64,000 nucleotides of DNA from Amycolatopsis sp. EV170708-02-1 (GCF_022479115.1 NZ_CP092497.1:62001-126000), one strand, 5' to 3'. Shown: positions 28,465 through 37,074, counted from the first letter of the stretch. The notes: generated by a model from the sequence alone, not told the origin. Program-made: numbers and translations.

Positions 28465-28503
28465 GTCACACTCCTTTGTGGACTCATCCGAGGCGAAGGC
28501 CCA

Positions 28504-29091
28504 TCACGCGGCTTCGGAGACGAAGCCGGAATGACCGTTCACCGTCTGTTTCGTCTTGCCGGGCCGCCCGGCCTTGTCTATCCAGGCGAGGGCCACCGCC
28601 GAAACGATGAAGGCGAGGTGGATCACCGTCTGCCACAGGATGATCTGGCCGGCGTGCGGTGTGGTCGCGTACAGCGACTGTGCCTGGATGAAGGTCCTCA
28701 AGAGGTGGATCGACGAGATGCCGATGATGGCCATGGCCAGTTTCACCTTGAGCACGTTGGCGTTGACATGCGACAGCCATTCCGGCTGGTCCGGGTGATC
28801 CTGCAAGCGGATGCGGGACACGAACGTCTCGTATCCGCCGATGATCACCATGATGAGCAGGTTCGCGATCATCACGACGTCGACCAGGCCGAGCACGATG
28901 AGCATGATCTCGGATTCGTTCAGGGAACCGATTTTCGTGATCAGATGCCATAGTTCGAGCATGAACTGCCAGACGTAGGCGCCTTGCGCCACGATGAGGC
29001 CGATGTAGAGCGGCGCCTGCAACCAGCGGCTCAGGAAGATCAACGCCCCGAGTCTGGGCGCCGTGGTGGGAAGATTCTTTTCCGCGTTCAT
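28504..29091 (-). CDS. YqhA/UPF0114-family membrane protein
   Basis: This 195-residue membrane protein resembles the UPF0114 (YqhA, TIGR00645-type) family. It has four hydrophobic helices and family-like stretches (LYIGLIVAQGAYVWQFMLEL, LGLVDVVMIANLLIMVIIGG, VNANVLKVKLAMAIIGISSI). The function of the family is not established. It overlaps the upstream small membrane gene by 4 bp (ATGA) and is followed 39 bp later by the histidine kinase, so the three are probably one operon. Confidence 0.85.
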   Translation of the reverse strand: MNAEKNLPTTAPRLGALIFLSRWLQAPLYIGLIVAQGAYVWQFMLELWHLITKIGSLNESEIMLIVLGLVDVVMIANLLIMVIIGGYETFVSRIRLQDHPDQPEWLSHVNANVLKVKLAMAIIGISSIHLLRTFIQAQSLYATTPHAGQIILWQTVIHLAFIVSAVALAWIDKAGRPGKTKQTVNGHSGFVSEAA

Positions 29092-29543
29092 GGACTTTCG
29101 TTCCGTAGTGACTGAATGGGCGCCCGCGTCAGCGTGAGTTCGATGACGGCACGCAGGGTGGGAAACTGCCCGATGTACATGTTCACGTTCACCGCGGCGG
29201 CGGCCACGACGAGCGCGGCGGCCGCCAGTGCGAGAGCGCCGCGCCGCAAGCCGCCCCGCCACGCCGACGCGATCCCGAGACCCACCCCGAACAACGCGAC
29301 GCCGATCCAGGCGAAGACGTGCAGCGGCAACGGATCCGGCGAACGCCGCCACACCCCGTCGACGAGCCACCAGATCACCAGGGTCGACACCACGCACCCG
29401 GCCGCGAGGACAGGTACGGTCTTCGACCACCAGCGATGGTCCCGTCTGTGGAGCAGGAGCGCGCAGCCCGCCACCATCCCGGCCGCGGTGACCACAGCGG
29501 GAAGGGCTCCTCGCAGCAGATCCCCCTCCGGCAATCCGCTCAT
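29088..29543 (-). CDS. four-helix membrane protein, free-standing copy of an esterase N-terminal domain
   Basis: This is a 151-residue protein with about four hydrophobic helices and no catalytic domain. It aligns over its whole length with the first ~145 residues of the esterase at 37206-38510; shared landmarks are RGA-PAVVT-AG-VAG, W-VD-W/LW-PDP-P, GWIGVALFG-GL and GQFP-LRA. The esterase half is absent here, so this is either a duplicated sensor/anchor domain or a truncated copy. A good GGGAGGTG ribosome-binding site precedes the ATG at 29543. It overlaps the YqhA-like gene by ATGA, so it is expressed with it. Confidence 0.75.
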   Translation of the reverse strand: MSGLPEGDLLRGALPAVVTAAGMVAGCALLLHRRDHRWWSKTVPVLAAGCVVSTLVIWWLVDGVWRRSPDPLPLHVFAWIGVALFGVGLGIASAWRGGLRRGALALAAAALVVAAAAVNVNMYIGQFPTLRAVIELTLTRAPIQSLRNESP

Positions 29544-29640
29544 CCGATGACACCTCCCGCTTTCGACGGTAAGCGCCGAATCCGCTCTCCACCACGAACA
29601 AACGACGGGTCGCGGGCGAACTACGGCCGCCCAGGCCCGG

Positions 29641-29680
29641 CACGCCGGCCGATCGGCGGGCGAAACCGGTCACCTGGCGG
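29641..29680 (-). promoter_or_regulatory. shared upstream box, copy a
   Basis: Read on the minus strand, CCGCCAGGTG is followed 14 bp later by CCGATCGGCCGG, about 100 bp before the ATG at 29543. The same two-part box occurs at 32397, 33019 and 37039. Confidence 0.55.
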
Positions 29681-29748
29681 ATGGCCGATCGCCGCGTTGT
29701 ACCTCCGGACCACAATGGACCGTGCGGCCGTTGGAGACCTGTTCGCGG

Positions 29749-30435
29749 TCAGTGCGCCGAGCCGCCCGCCGGAATCCCGTCTCGCCGGGCCACGTCGGAG
29801 CCGTCCGCCCACGTCGGCGCGTCCGCTATGCCCGCCATTCCCGCGAAGAGAGCACCGAACAACACTCCGGCTTCCGCGTCCCACACACCACTGTCCGAAG
29901 CGGACCTCCACCAGGGCCGGCTGTACCAGCCCCGCGGCACCGGACGACCCGCCACTTCGCCGCCGGGATGGTAGTGACGCCGGCTGGGGCCGGGCTGCGG
30001 AGACGCTTCATGGACCTCGTCGCCGACCTCTACTCGCCGGTGCTCGGAAACGACGCCGGCTCGTGACCGCTCGTCTTCGTCCGGCAGCGCGGACCCCGGA
30101 TTGAGACTCATCGCCAGCCGTGCCGCCCGAATGTAGTGAAGCCCCTCCATCGCGGTCTCTTTGGCCAGCCCCGCTTGCTCGACTGTCTTCGCCGAGTCCA
30201 GCCGGGAGCACGCGTCGGTGAACCGGCCGGAAGCATCGGCCACCGCCTGTTTCGCGGGCGCGTTGGTGCCGAGCAGATGCGCGACCTGGCCGGCGAGGCG
30301 TTCCACCCAGCGCCTCGCTTCGGCGAGGGCGTCGTCCAGTTCACGTTTCCGGGCGATGTCCTGGAACCTCAGGTAAAGCAGGCCACCCAGGAAGGCCACA
30401 CCGGACAGCACGATCAGGACGAGCAAGATATTCAC
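29749..30435 (-). CDS. membrane-anchored helical protein, paralogue 1
   Basis: This 228-residue protein of unrecognised function has one N-terminal membrane helix (ILLVLIVLSGVAFLGGLLYL), a long charged amphipathic helical region (~25-120) and a Pro/Trp-rich C-terminal part (YHPGGEVAGRPVPRGWY). It aligns with the protein at 34429-35121 along most of its length. Both genes even share the leader TTGGAGTGTTCT before a GTG start, which fixes the start here. It lies between an esterase gene and the membrane-protein/kinase operon and is presumably part of the same envelope system. Confidence 0.7.
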   Translation of the reverse strand: MNILLVLIVLSGVAFLGGLLYLRFQDIARKRELDDALAEARRWVERLAGQVAHLLGTNAPAKQAVADASGRFTDACSRLDSAKTVEQAGLAKETAMEGLHYIRAARLAMSLNPGSALPDEDERSRAGVVSEHRRVEVGDEVHEASPQPGPSRRHYHPGGEVAGRPVPRGWYSRPWWRSASDSGVWDAEAGVLFGALFAGMAGIADAPTWADGSDVARRDGIPAGGSAH

Positions 30436-30486
30436 GAGAACACTCCAAGGTAAAGGCCACCCCGGCGACGGGTGGGCGTTCTTGCA

Positions 30487-31641
30487 CTACCTGGGCCCGT
30501 TCTTGAACACCGAGTCCGCGAAGGCGAGCAGGTAGGGAAGGGCGGCGCGGGCCGTATGCCAGGTGTGGTTGTAGCCGCGCTGCGTGTGGACCACGGCACC
30601 CTGCCCGCGGGCGTGGAGAGCGTCGGCGATGCGGTTCGCGGTGGCGATATCCGCTGGGGCGCCGGTTCCGGCGGTGAGGATGGTGGCGACGGGATTCGGG
30701 AACGGCATGGTGGGCAGGTAGGTCCGCGGTGTGTTGGCGGCGACGAGTGCCGGATCTGCGCCGAGCAACGCGCCGTTGGTGGTGGTGTCGTACGGCATGG
30801 TGAGCAGCAGCGCGGCGAACTTGTCGGTGTGGTGCAAGCCGATGTTCAACGCGGCGAAGGCACCACCCGACATGCCGCCCAGTGCCCGGTGTGTGCGATC
30901 GGGGACGGTCCGGTAATACCGGTCGATCGCGGTGACGACCGTTCGCGCCAGGTAGGTTTCCAGCCGGGGACCGCCAGGGATGTCGAGACCGTCCAGATCC
31001 CGTCCCGGCTGCCCCGCGGTCAGGTCGACGGACACGACGATCATCGGAGCGATCGCCCGGTGCTGGTAGGCCATGCGCAGGGTCCCCGGCGCGTCACCGG
31101 CGCCGAGCCAGTCTTCCGGAGCGGCGGGAAAGCCGTGCACGAGGTAGGTGACGGGATAGCGCCGGTTGTCGTTGGCGCGATCGTGGTAGCCGGGTGGAAG
31201 CAGGACGAACGTCCGCCCCTCCGGTACGGCGTTGGCGGGATCGGCGACCGCGAGACGTTCGAGGATCGGCGCGTGAACGCCTTCGGGGGTGGCGAAACCG
31301 GCCGGTCGCGGGCGCGACTCGGCGGATCCGTCGTCGATCATCTCGCCGAGCGCACGCAGCGGCCCACCGCCACGCTGGAGCAGAAGCGCGAGATCTCGTG
31401 GCGTCCGGATGTAGCCGACGTAACTGTTGGTGGCGGTGACCGCGCCGAGCAGGACACAACAAAGCATGACCGCGATGGCGCTCCGGCGTGCTCCGGTCCG
31501 TCCGCGGAACCGGAACGCGAGCATCGCGGCCACGACGGCCAGCGACACGAAAGTCCCCCAGATCCAAGGGGATTCGAGTGCCCCGGTCGCCTGTGCGTGT
31601 TCGACGACCTCACGAGGGACCACTGGGATGGCGACGCCCAT
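30487..31641 (-). CDS. membrane-anchored esterase (esterase D/mycolyltransferase-like fold)
   Basis: This is a 384-residue protein. Two N-terminal membrane helices (residues ~27-43 and ~55-75) are followed by an alpha/beta-hydrolase of the putative-esterase group that includes esterase D and antigen-85-type acyltransferases. The oxyanion region is VTYLVHGFP. The nucleophile elbow is GGMSGG, and the His lies in the C-terminal RGYNHTWHTAR. The topology puts the catalytic domain outside the membrane. By analogy with the second esterase of this locus, it may act on envelope lipids or aminoacyl-lipids; the substrate is not shown by the sequence. Confidence 0.8.
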   Translation of the reverse strand: MGVAIPVVPREVVEHAQATGALESPWIWGTFVSLAVVAAMLAFRFRGRTGARRSAIAVMLCCVLLGAVTATNSYVGYIRTPRDLALLLQRGGGPLRALGEMIDDGSAESRPRPAGFATPEGVHAPILERLAVADPANAVPEGRTFVLLPPGYHDRANDNRRYPVTYLVHGFPAAPEDWLGAGDAPGTLRMAYQHRAIAPMIVVSVDLTAGQPGRDLDGLDIPGGPRLETYLARTVVTAIDRYYRTVPDRTHRALGGMSGGAFAALNIGLHHTDKFAALLLTMPYDTTTNGALLGADPALVAANTPRTYLPTMPFPNPVATILTAGTGAPADIATANRIADALHARGQGAVVHTQRGYNHTWHTARAALPYLLAFADSVFKNGPR

Positions 31642-31781
31642 GGCGGCTCCTTCGGCCGGTAGCCTTCATAAGGGGCCCGGCGGCGACTCACGGGAGCTCG
31701 GGGAATGAGCCGCCGCCGGTTGTACCGACGACTGCCGCTACGCGGGGACGACGACGGCAGCCATCGGTGGTTCTTCGCGGA

Positions 31782-32321
31782 TCACCACTGATCGTCGCCG
31801 CCGTGGTCCATCCCGCCGTCCTGGCCGCCGTGGTGCTGCTGCTCGCCCGCGGAGGCCTCGTTTCCGCCGAAGGCTCCGGTGAGCCCGCCGAGCAGCAGAC
31901 CACCACCGGCGACACCCGCCGCGGCCGCGGCGGCCGTCTTGAGGAACCCTCCCCCGCCCGGGCGGCCCTGCTGGGCTTCCCCGGTGTCGCGGCCACGGCC
32001 GAACATGCCCGAGAGGAATCCGCCGCCGGACTGCGCCGGAGGATTCCCATACGGGTCCCGATGCGCCTCATACGGGTCTCGGTGATTCCCATACGGGTCT
32101 TGGTAAGGCGTCGAACGCTCCAGCTCGGCGATGCGTGTCTTCGCGTTACGCAGAGCGTCCTCCTGCATCAGGACGGCGCCCACCAAGAGGTACATCGCGT
32201 CCGGCTGTCCGGCGATGTGCCTGGTGATCAGGTCGGCGACCTCCGGGTCCTTGTACACCGGCTGGGCCTGGCGAAGTCGTTCGGCGAGGCCGAGAACGAG
32301 TTGCCGGTCTTCGTGTTCCAT
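31782..32321 (-). CDS. DUF2076-like protein
   Basis: This is a 179-residue protein. It has an N-terminal helical part (QLVLGLAERLRQAQPVYKDP, then VADLITRH), a short run of near-repeats (DPYGNHRDPYEAHRDPYGNP), and a Gly/Ala-rich segment with a single hydrophobic stretch (GGGFLKTAAAAAAGVAGGGL). The end is His/Gly/Asp-rich (GEQQHHGGQDGGMDHGGDDQW). This matches the DUF2076 family, usually annotated as periplasmic ligand-binding sensor-like without firm evidence. The His/Asp tail could bind metal. It is probably transcribed alone, with a shared box about 76 bp upstream. Confidence 0.7.
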   Translation of the reverse strand: MEHEDRQLVLGLAERLRQAQPVYKDPEVADLITRHIAGQPDAMYLLVGAVLMQEDALRNAKTRIAELERSTPYQDPYGNHRDPYEAHRDPYGNPPAQSGGGFLSGMFGRGRDTGEAQQGRPGGGGFLKTAAAAAAGVAGGGLLLGGLTGAFGGNEASAGEQQHHGGQDGGMDHGGDDQW

Positions 32322-32396
32322 GGGATCTCCCTTCCTCTGCTTCAATCCTGTGCGAAGCCGGAGAGATCCGGCATCGGTGACCCGGCCGGAAACACC

Positions 32397-32433
32397 CCGC
32401 CAGGTGGCTGCCCGTGACCGACCGGTCAGGCGG
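32397..32433. promoter_or_regulatory. shared upstream box, copy b
   Basis: CCGCCAGGTGGCTG begins the box and CCGGTCAGGCGG ends it. It lies between the DUF2076-like gene and the lipoprotein gene and overlaps the last codons of the latter. It matches the copies at 29641, 33019 and 37039. Confidence 0.5.
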
Positions 32434-32929
32434 TGCCGGTCCAATAGAGCGGATTGACGCCCTGGTAAGCGATCTTGACCGTCACCTCGGCCGGGTTGGC
32501 CGGTAACGCCACGACGAATCCGAAGGCGCGATCCGCGCCAGGAAGGACATCGGCGGAGAGTTTGGCCCCGACGCCCTTGGCCGCGTCGGTGATGGTCACC
32601 GACGCGGCGCCATTCGTGGTCGCAGCGAAGGTGAAGGCCGAAGCCTCCAGCGCCTTTTGGGTCGTATTACGAACAGTGATGGTGAACTTCGCGCCACGTG
32701 TCAGTTCTTTCGACCGTTGCGGATCAGCGGGCAATTCGTAGCCCTCGGGTTTGCCGACGGAAATGACGCCGCGCTTTCCGGTCCGCTCCTCGCCGAATTT
32801 CATCACCTGCGGAGCCGCGCTCTTAGCCGTGCCGGCCGAGCTCGTGGAGGACGACTTGCTCGCCTGGCCTCCGCATCCCGTCACGACGAGGCAGGTTGCC
32901 ACGGCCACGGCGACTGCTGTGCGTCGCAT
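32426..32929 (-). CDS. small secreted lipoprotein
   Basis: This is a 167-residue lipoprotein: signal peptide with lipobox VVTGC (C19), a Ser-rich linker, then a ~110-residue beta-rich domain. The pattern (KFTITVRNTTQKALEASAFT, later VLPGADRAFGFVVALPANPA) resembles the DUF4352/TelA-like immunoglobulin fold of actinobacterial lipoproteins. It probably sits on the outer face of the membrane. It diverges from the acyltransferase-like gene at 33112. Confidence 0.75.
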   Translation of the reverse strand: MRRTAVAVAVATCLVVTGCGGQASKSSSTSSAGTAKSAAPQVMKFGEERTGKRGVISVGKPEGYELPADPQRSKELTRGAKFTITVRNTTQKALEASAFTFAATTNGAASVTITDAAKGVGAKLSADVLPGADRAFGFVVALPANPAEVTVKIAYQGVNPLYWTGTA

Positions 32930-33018
32930 GAATTCTCTCCCGGTGTCCGGAACATTGTCTGGTGGCGACGATATGCGGATCCCCGGGCCGATTTCATCGG
33001 ACCGGCGGCGAATCCCGG

Positions 33019-33056
33019 CCGCCAGGTGACGGGAAACGCCCATCCGGTCGGCCGGC
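33019..33056 (+). promoter_or_regulatory. shared upstream box, copy c
   Basis: CCGCCAGGTG followed 15 bp later by CCGGTCGGCCGG, ending 55 bp before the ATG at 33112. It has the same orientation relative to its gene as copies a and d. Confidence 0.55.
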
Positions 33057-33111
33057 CACGAGCGACACCTGCCGGATGGTCGGCGCGCCTCGGCATTGGG
33101 ACGTTTTGACT

Positions 33112-34386
33112 ATGTCGCAGACAAAGTCCTCCCCAGGATCGCCACCGCCCGAACTCGCCGAACCCGCCGTGCCCGTGGAAACCGGACCGTCGACGGCGCG
33201 GCTGATCGGGGTGGACCTGGCCCGCGCGCTCGCCGTGTTCGGCATGTACGCCGTGCACCTCGGACCGGCACCGACCGCGGTGAGCGGCTTCGGCGGCTGG
33301 CTGCTCGGCTTGGCGGAAGGCCGGGCGTCGGCGCTTTTCGCCACTCTCGCGGGGTTCTCGCTGATGCTGATCGCCGGCCGGCTGGAGCCGAAGACCGGTT
33401 TGGCGGCACGGCAGGCCCGGGCCCGGATCGTGATCCGCGCCGTGATCCTGTTCGCGATGGGAACCCTGTTGGCGATGACCGACGCCGGAACCGTCGTCAT
33501 CCTCGCCTACTACGGGGTGTACTTCCTGCTGGCGCTGCCTCTGCTGCGGCTGCGGGCGAAGACCCTCGCGATCATCGCGGCCGTGCTCGCGGTCTTCACT
33601 CCGCTGGCGAAGTTCGGCCTGACGGCTCTGGTGAGCGGGCCGGTCATGGAGACCGTCAACGCCTATGACCCGCTCAAGCGGCTCAGTGAGGTCGGCGTGC
33701 TGGACCTTCTCCTCAGCGGGCTCTACCCGACCATCACCTGGATGACGTTCGTGGTCGCCGGGATGGCGCTGGGACGAGTGGACATCGACTCCGGCGAGGT
33801 GAGGCGACGGCTGGCCGCGATCGGCGCCGCCCTCGTCGCCTTCGGCTACGGAGTGCCTTGGCTGCTGACCAGGTTCATCGACGGACTCCGGGAAGCCGCG
33901 GAGCAGCCATGGGGCCGTGGCGCCGAGAAGGCGGGCTCGGCGGCCGTCGAATCCCTGGGCGAAGGCGCGAAGGTCATGGCCGAAGGCGGCCCGAAGGGTA
34001 TGGACGGATCGGGCTGGGGGCTGTTGCTGGCCAGGCCGCACAGCTCCTCCACCTTCGACCTGGTCGGCAGTGTGGGCATCGCGATCATCGTGCTGGTGGG
34101 CGCGACGGTGCTGGTGACCCGGCTGTCGTGGCTGCGGCGGCTGCTGACCCCGGTCATCGCCGTGGGCACCATGTCGCTGACCCTCTACGTCGGCCACTTC
34201 CTGGTGGGTGGGCAGATCGGGGCCCTCGGAAAGGGCCAGGGCGCCGGGAACGACTCCGCCATGGTGCTGTTCTGGTTCATCGTCGGGGCCACCGTCTTCG
34301 CCTGGCTCTGGTCGCGCTTCTTCCGCCGCGGACCGCTGGAGTACCTGCTCCACCTCGCCACCAAGGCGGCGAAATTCGTCCGGTGA
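33112..34386 (+). CDS. polytopic membrane protein, DUF418/DUF1624 acyltransferase-like
   Basis: This is a 424-residue protein with about ten membrane helices. The opening STARLIGVDLARALAVFGMY, followed by a His in helix 1 (VHLGP), is typical of the DUF1624/DUF418 and heparan-acetyltransferase-like group. Those proteins move acyl groups across or within membranes. A Gly/Glu-rich extracytoplasmic loop occurs at residues ~265-310. I chose ATG 33112; a TTG two codons upstream is possible. It is followed 42 bp later by the helical-protein paralogue and is presumably co-transcribed with it. Confidence 0.8.
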   Translation: MSQTKSSPGSPPPELAEPAVPVETGPSTARLIGVDLARALAVFGMYAVHLGPAPTAVSGFGGWLLGLAEGRASALFATLAGFSLMLIAGRLEPKTGLAARQARARIVIRAVILFAMGTLLAMTDAGTVVILAYYGVYFLLALPLLRLRAKTLAIIAAVLAVFTPLAKFGLTALVSGPVMETVNAYDPLKRLSEVGVLDLLLSGLYPTITWMTFVVAGMALGRVDIDSGEVRRRLAAIGAALVAFGYGVPWLLTRFIDGLREAAEQPWGRGAEKAGSAAVESLGEGAKVMAEGGPKGMDGSGWGLLLARPHSSSTFDLVGSVGIAIIVLVGATVLVTRLSWLRRLLTPVIAVGTMSLTLYVGHFLVGGQIGALGKGQGAGNDSAMVLFWFIVGATVFAWLWSRFFRRGPLEYLLHLATKAAKFVR

Positions 34387-34428
34387 GTCACCGCGACCTG
34401 TTCCCCGCACTACTTTGGAGTGTTCTTC

Positions 34429-35121
34429 GTGAGTTTCGCGATTGTTCTGGTCGTGCTGGCCGCCCTCGCTTTCGGGATCGGCCTGCTCTTCACGCGTCTC
34501 CAGGCCGTGGCCAAGAAACGACGGCTGGACGAAGCGCTGTCCGAGGCACGCCGCTGGGTGGAGCGGCTCGCCGGTCAGGTGATGCATCTGACCGGGACCA
34601 ACGCCGCGGCGAAGCAGGCCTTGGCCGATGCGTCGGAGCGGTACACCGCCGCGGGTTCGCAGCTGGACCTGGCGCGGACCGTCGGGCAGGCGGGTTTGGC
34701 CAAGGAGACCGCGTTGGAAGGCCTGTACTACATCCGCGCGGCACGAGTCGCGATGGCTTTGGATCCGGGTCCCGCGCTCCCGGCCGACGCCGAGCGCGCA
34801 CGGGCGGGCGCGGTCACGGAGCATCGCAAGGTCGAAGTCGAGGGTGCGACGTACGAAGCATCGCCGACGCCCGGTCACGACACGCCGCACTACTACCCCG
34901 GTGGCCAGGTCGCGGGGCGCCCGGTGCCGGAGGGCTGGTACAACCGGCCGTGGTGGAAGCCGGCGCTGATCGGTGGCGCGTGGGGCGCCGGGGCGGCCGT
35001 ACTGTTCGGTTCGCTGTTCGCGGGAATGGCGGGTGTCGCGGCGGCGCAGACCTGGCAAGCGGGCGGTCAGGACGTGTTCGCTCCGGACGACGTCGGTTTC
35101 GACGACGTGGGGGAGTTCTGA
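34429..35121 (+). CDS. membrane-anchored helical protein, paralogue 2
   Basis: This 230-residue protein has one N-terminal membrane helix (IVLVVLAALAFGIGLLFTRL), a charged helical segment (~25-125) and a C-terminal part with YYPGGQVAGRPVPEGWYNRP, a second hydrophobic Gly/Ala stretch and an acidic end. It is the paralogue of 29749-30435. I used GTG 34429 because the leader TTTGGAGTGTTCTTC then GTG is the same as in the paralogue, whereas an upstream in-frame GTG at 34420 lies inside that leader. The function is not recognised. Confidence 0.7.
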   Translation: MSFAIVLVVLAALAFGIGLLFTRLQAVAKKRRLDEALSEARRWVERLAGQVMHLTGTNAAAKQALADASERYTAAGSQLDLARTVGQAGLAKETALEGLYYIRAARVAMALDPGPALPADAERARAGAVTEHRKVEVEGATYEASPTPGHDTPHYYPGGQVAGRPVPEGWYNRPWWKPALIGGAWGAGAAVLFGSLFAGMAGVAAAQTWQAGGQDVFAPDDVGFDDVGEF

Positions 35122-35195
35122 ACACGATGCGCGGGATCGTGGCGATGGCGCTTATTCTCTTCCCGGTGGTCCGGCGGCGTGGGTAGGAGTGAAGT

Positions 35196-35858
35196 GTGAT
35201 CCGGGTAGTGGTGGTCGACGACGAGGCGCTGGTCCGCTCGGGATTCCAGCTGATCCTGCGGGCCGCCGGTGACATCGACGTGGTGGCCACCGCGACCGGT
35301 GCGCACGCGGTGCGCGAGATCGGGGTGCACAAGCCGGACGTCGTACTCCTCGACATCCGCATGCCGGACGTCGACGGCCTGACCATCCTGCGGCAGCTGC
35401 GCGCCCTGCCCAATCCACCTGTCGTGGCGATGCTGACCACGTTCGACTCGGACGAGTACATCGCGACCGCGCTCCGCTCGGGCGCCTCGGGTTTCCTGCT
35501 CAAGGACACCGAGCCGGAGCACCTCGCGCAGCTCGTGCGGACGCTGGCGAGCGGCGGGGTCGTGCTTTCCCCGAAGGTCACCCGGTCCGTTGTGGACGGA
35601 TTCCTCGATTCGGGCGCCGACGCGAAAGCCGTCGACGGGGTGGCGCGGCTGACCGATCGGGAGCGCGACGTCCTGGTGCTGATCGCCGAGGGACTGTCCA
35701 ATGCGGACATCGGCGCCAGGGTGCATCTCAGCGTCGGCACGATCAAGGATCACGTCAGCGCGATCCTCACCAAGCTCAAGGTGAACAGCCGGGTCCAGGC
35801 GGCGCTGCTCGCGCAGCGTGCGGGGCTGTTGCGGGACCGGGACGGGACTCAGCCTTGA
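35196..35858 (+). CDS. NarL/LuxR-type response regulator
   Basis: This is a 220-residue two-component regulator. The receiver domain has the acidic pair VVDDE (D8, D9), the phosphoacceptor in VVLLDIRMP (D53), Thr in MLTTFD and the LLKD lysine. The C-terminal LuxR HTH (LTDRERDVLVLIAEGLSNAD, then GTIKDHVSAILTKLKV) is complete. It starts at GTG 35196 with GGAG upstream. Its 3' end overlaps the histidine-kinase gene tail-to-tail by 10 bp, an unusual arrangement for a kinase-regulator pair. It is the only response regulator near two related kinases and the best candidate for binding the shared boxes. Confidence 0.92.
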   Translation: MIRVVVVDDEALVRSGFQLILRAAGDIDVVATATGAHAVREIGVHKPDVVLLDIRMPDVDGLTILRQLRALPNPPVVAMLTTFDSDEYIATALRSGASGFLLKDTEPEHLAQLVRTLASGGVVLSPKVTRSVVDGFLDSGADAKAVDGVARLTDRERDVLVLIAEGLSNADIGARVHLSVGTIKDHVSAILTKLKVNSRVQAALLAQRAGLLRDRDGTQP

Positions 35859-36976
35859 GCCGGCGGAAGGCGGAGCTGCACCCGGTATCCCCCGCCGGGT
35901 GTCGGCCCGGCCGCCAGCGTCCCCTCCAGCAGCTCGGCTCGCTCCCGTAGGCCGATCAAACCGTGTTGAGCGCTCGGCAGGGACAGCGTCGGCCGGGTCG
36001 ACGGGCCGTTGGTGATCGTGACTCCCATGCCGTTCTCGTGGTGCCACAGGTGCACGGCCGCGGTGGCCCCCGGCGCGTGTTTACGCACGTTGGTCAGCGC
36101 TTCCTGGACCGTGCGGTAGACGGCGCGCTGCGTTGCGGCGTCCACATCGGACGGAAGCTCGCCTTCGATCGTCGTCTCGATACCGCTGTTGGCGATCAGC
36201 GCCGGCAGCACGGCGAGCGTCGGCTGGGGGGCGAGATCCGTCGAGGCGCCGCCGGACGCCCGCAGCAGCGTCACCATATGGCGAAGCTCATCGAGGGTGT
36301 CGACGCTGAGCCGTCGAATGGAGGACGCGACGTCCTTCGTGTCCGGACCTGCCGGGGTGACCTGCAGCACCCCGGCCTGCACCGCGATGAGGCTGACCTG
36401 ATGCGACACGACGTCGTGCATCTCACGGGCCAGCTGGGCCCGCTCCTTGGCCAGGATCGTCTGTTCGATCAGCAGCCGCTCGTGATCGCGCGCCTCCGCG
36501 ATCTCCTTGAGCCGTGACGTCAGATCCCTTCGCGCCTGCACGAGCTGGCCGAGGACGGCGGGCGCGGCGCCCATCAACAGCGCGTAGAGCGCGTCGATCA
36601 GGACGGACCGCCCCGATTCCACGTCGATCTGGCCTTGCCAGGGCACGGCGTAGCCGAGGATCACGACCGCCACGCACAACGTGACCAGGCGCCGGTCGCG
36701 GGTCTCGGCCGCGACGCTGTACAGCGCGATCAGAACCGCGACGACCGAAAACGAGAACGCCAGCATCGGCAGTGTCAGCACGAAACCGGCGTACGGATGA
36801 CGCCGCCGGATCAGCAGTGCGAGGATCGCGACACCGGCGGCCACCTTGGCACTCAGGTCGGCCTGCTCGAGACCGAGCCACGCGTCCAGTAGCGCCAGGC
36901 CGATCAAGGCCACGTCCACCGCCCACGAAGGGACGCGCCGCCGGGGCGTCACCTCGGCGCCTGATCGTTCATCCAC
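35849..36976 (-). CDS. NarL-type sensor histidine kinase, paralogue 2
   Basis: This is a ~375-residue kinase with five to six N-terminal membrane helices and little extracytoplasmic sequence, HisKA_3 motif LAREMHDVVSHQ and an HATPase_c domain (RAVYRTVQEALTNVRKHAPG, then HGLIGLRERAELLEG). This is the intramembrane-sensing DesK/LiaS-like type. The start is uncertain: GTG 36976 and GTG 37003 are both possible, neither with a strong ribosome-binding site. It is intact and aligns with the frame-shifted kinase at 27347-28464. It converges with the response-regulator gene. Confidence 0.88.
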   Translation of the reverse strand: MDERSGAEVTPRRRVPSWAVDVALIGLALLDAWLGLEQADLSAKVAAGVAILALLIRRRHPYAGFVLTLPMLAFSFSVVAVLIALYSVAAETRDRRLVTLCVAVVILGYAVPWQGQIDVESGRSVLIDALYALLMGAAPAVLGQLVQARRDLTSRLKEIAEARDHERLLIEQTILAKERAQLAREMHDVVSHQVSLIAVQAGVLQVTPAGPDTKDVASSIRRLSVDTLDELRHMVTLLRASGGASTDLAPQPTLAVLPALIANSGIETTIEGELPSDVDAATQRAVYRTVQEALTNVRKHAPGATAAVHLWHHENGMGVTITNGPSTRPTLSLPSAQHGLIGLRERAELLEGTLAAGPTPGGGYRVQLRLPPAQG

Positions 36977-37038
36977 CGCGCCATTATGGGCATTCGGCGT
37001 CACGAGGCGAAACTTCACCCGCCGGGCTCGCGGTCCAC

Positions 37039-37074
37039 CCGGCAGGTGGCTGGTCCTCCCCCGCCGGTCGGCGG
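37039..37074 (+). promoter_or_regulatory. shared upstream box, copy d
   Basis: CCGGCAGGTGGCTGG followed by CCGGTCGGCGGG, about 130 bp before the GTG at 37206. It matches copies a to c. Confidence 0.55.

Noticed and set aside
32881..35058. 725-codon open frame on the minus strand
   Set aside because: Crosses the acyltransferase-like gene and its paralogous neighbour in antisense; Gln/Arg/His-rich with no fold.
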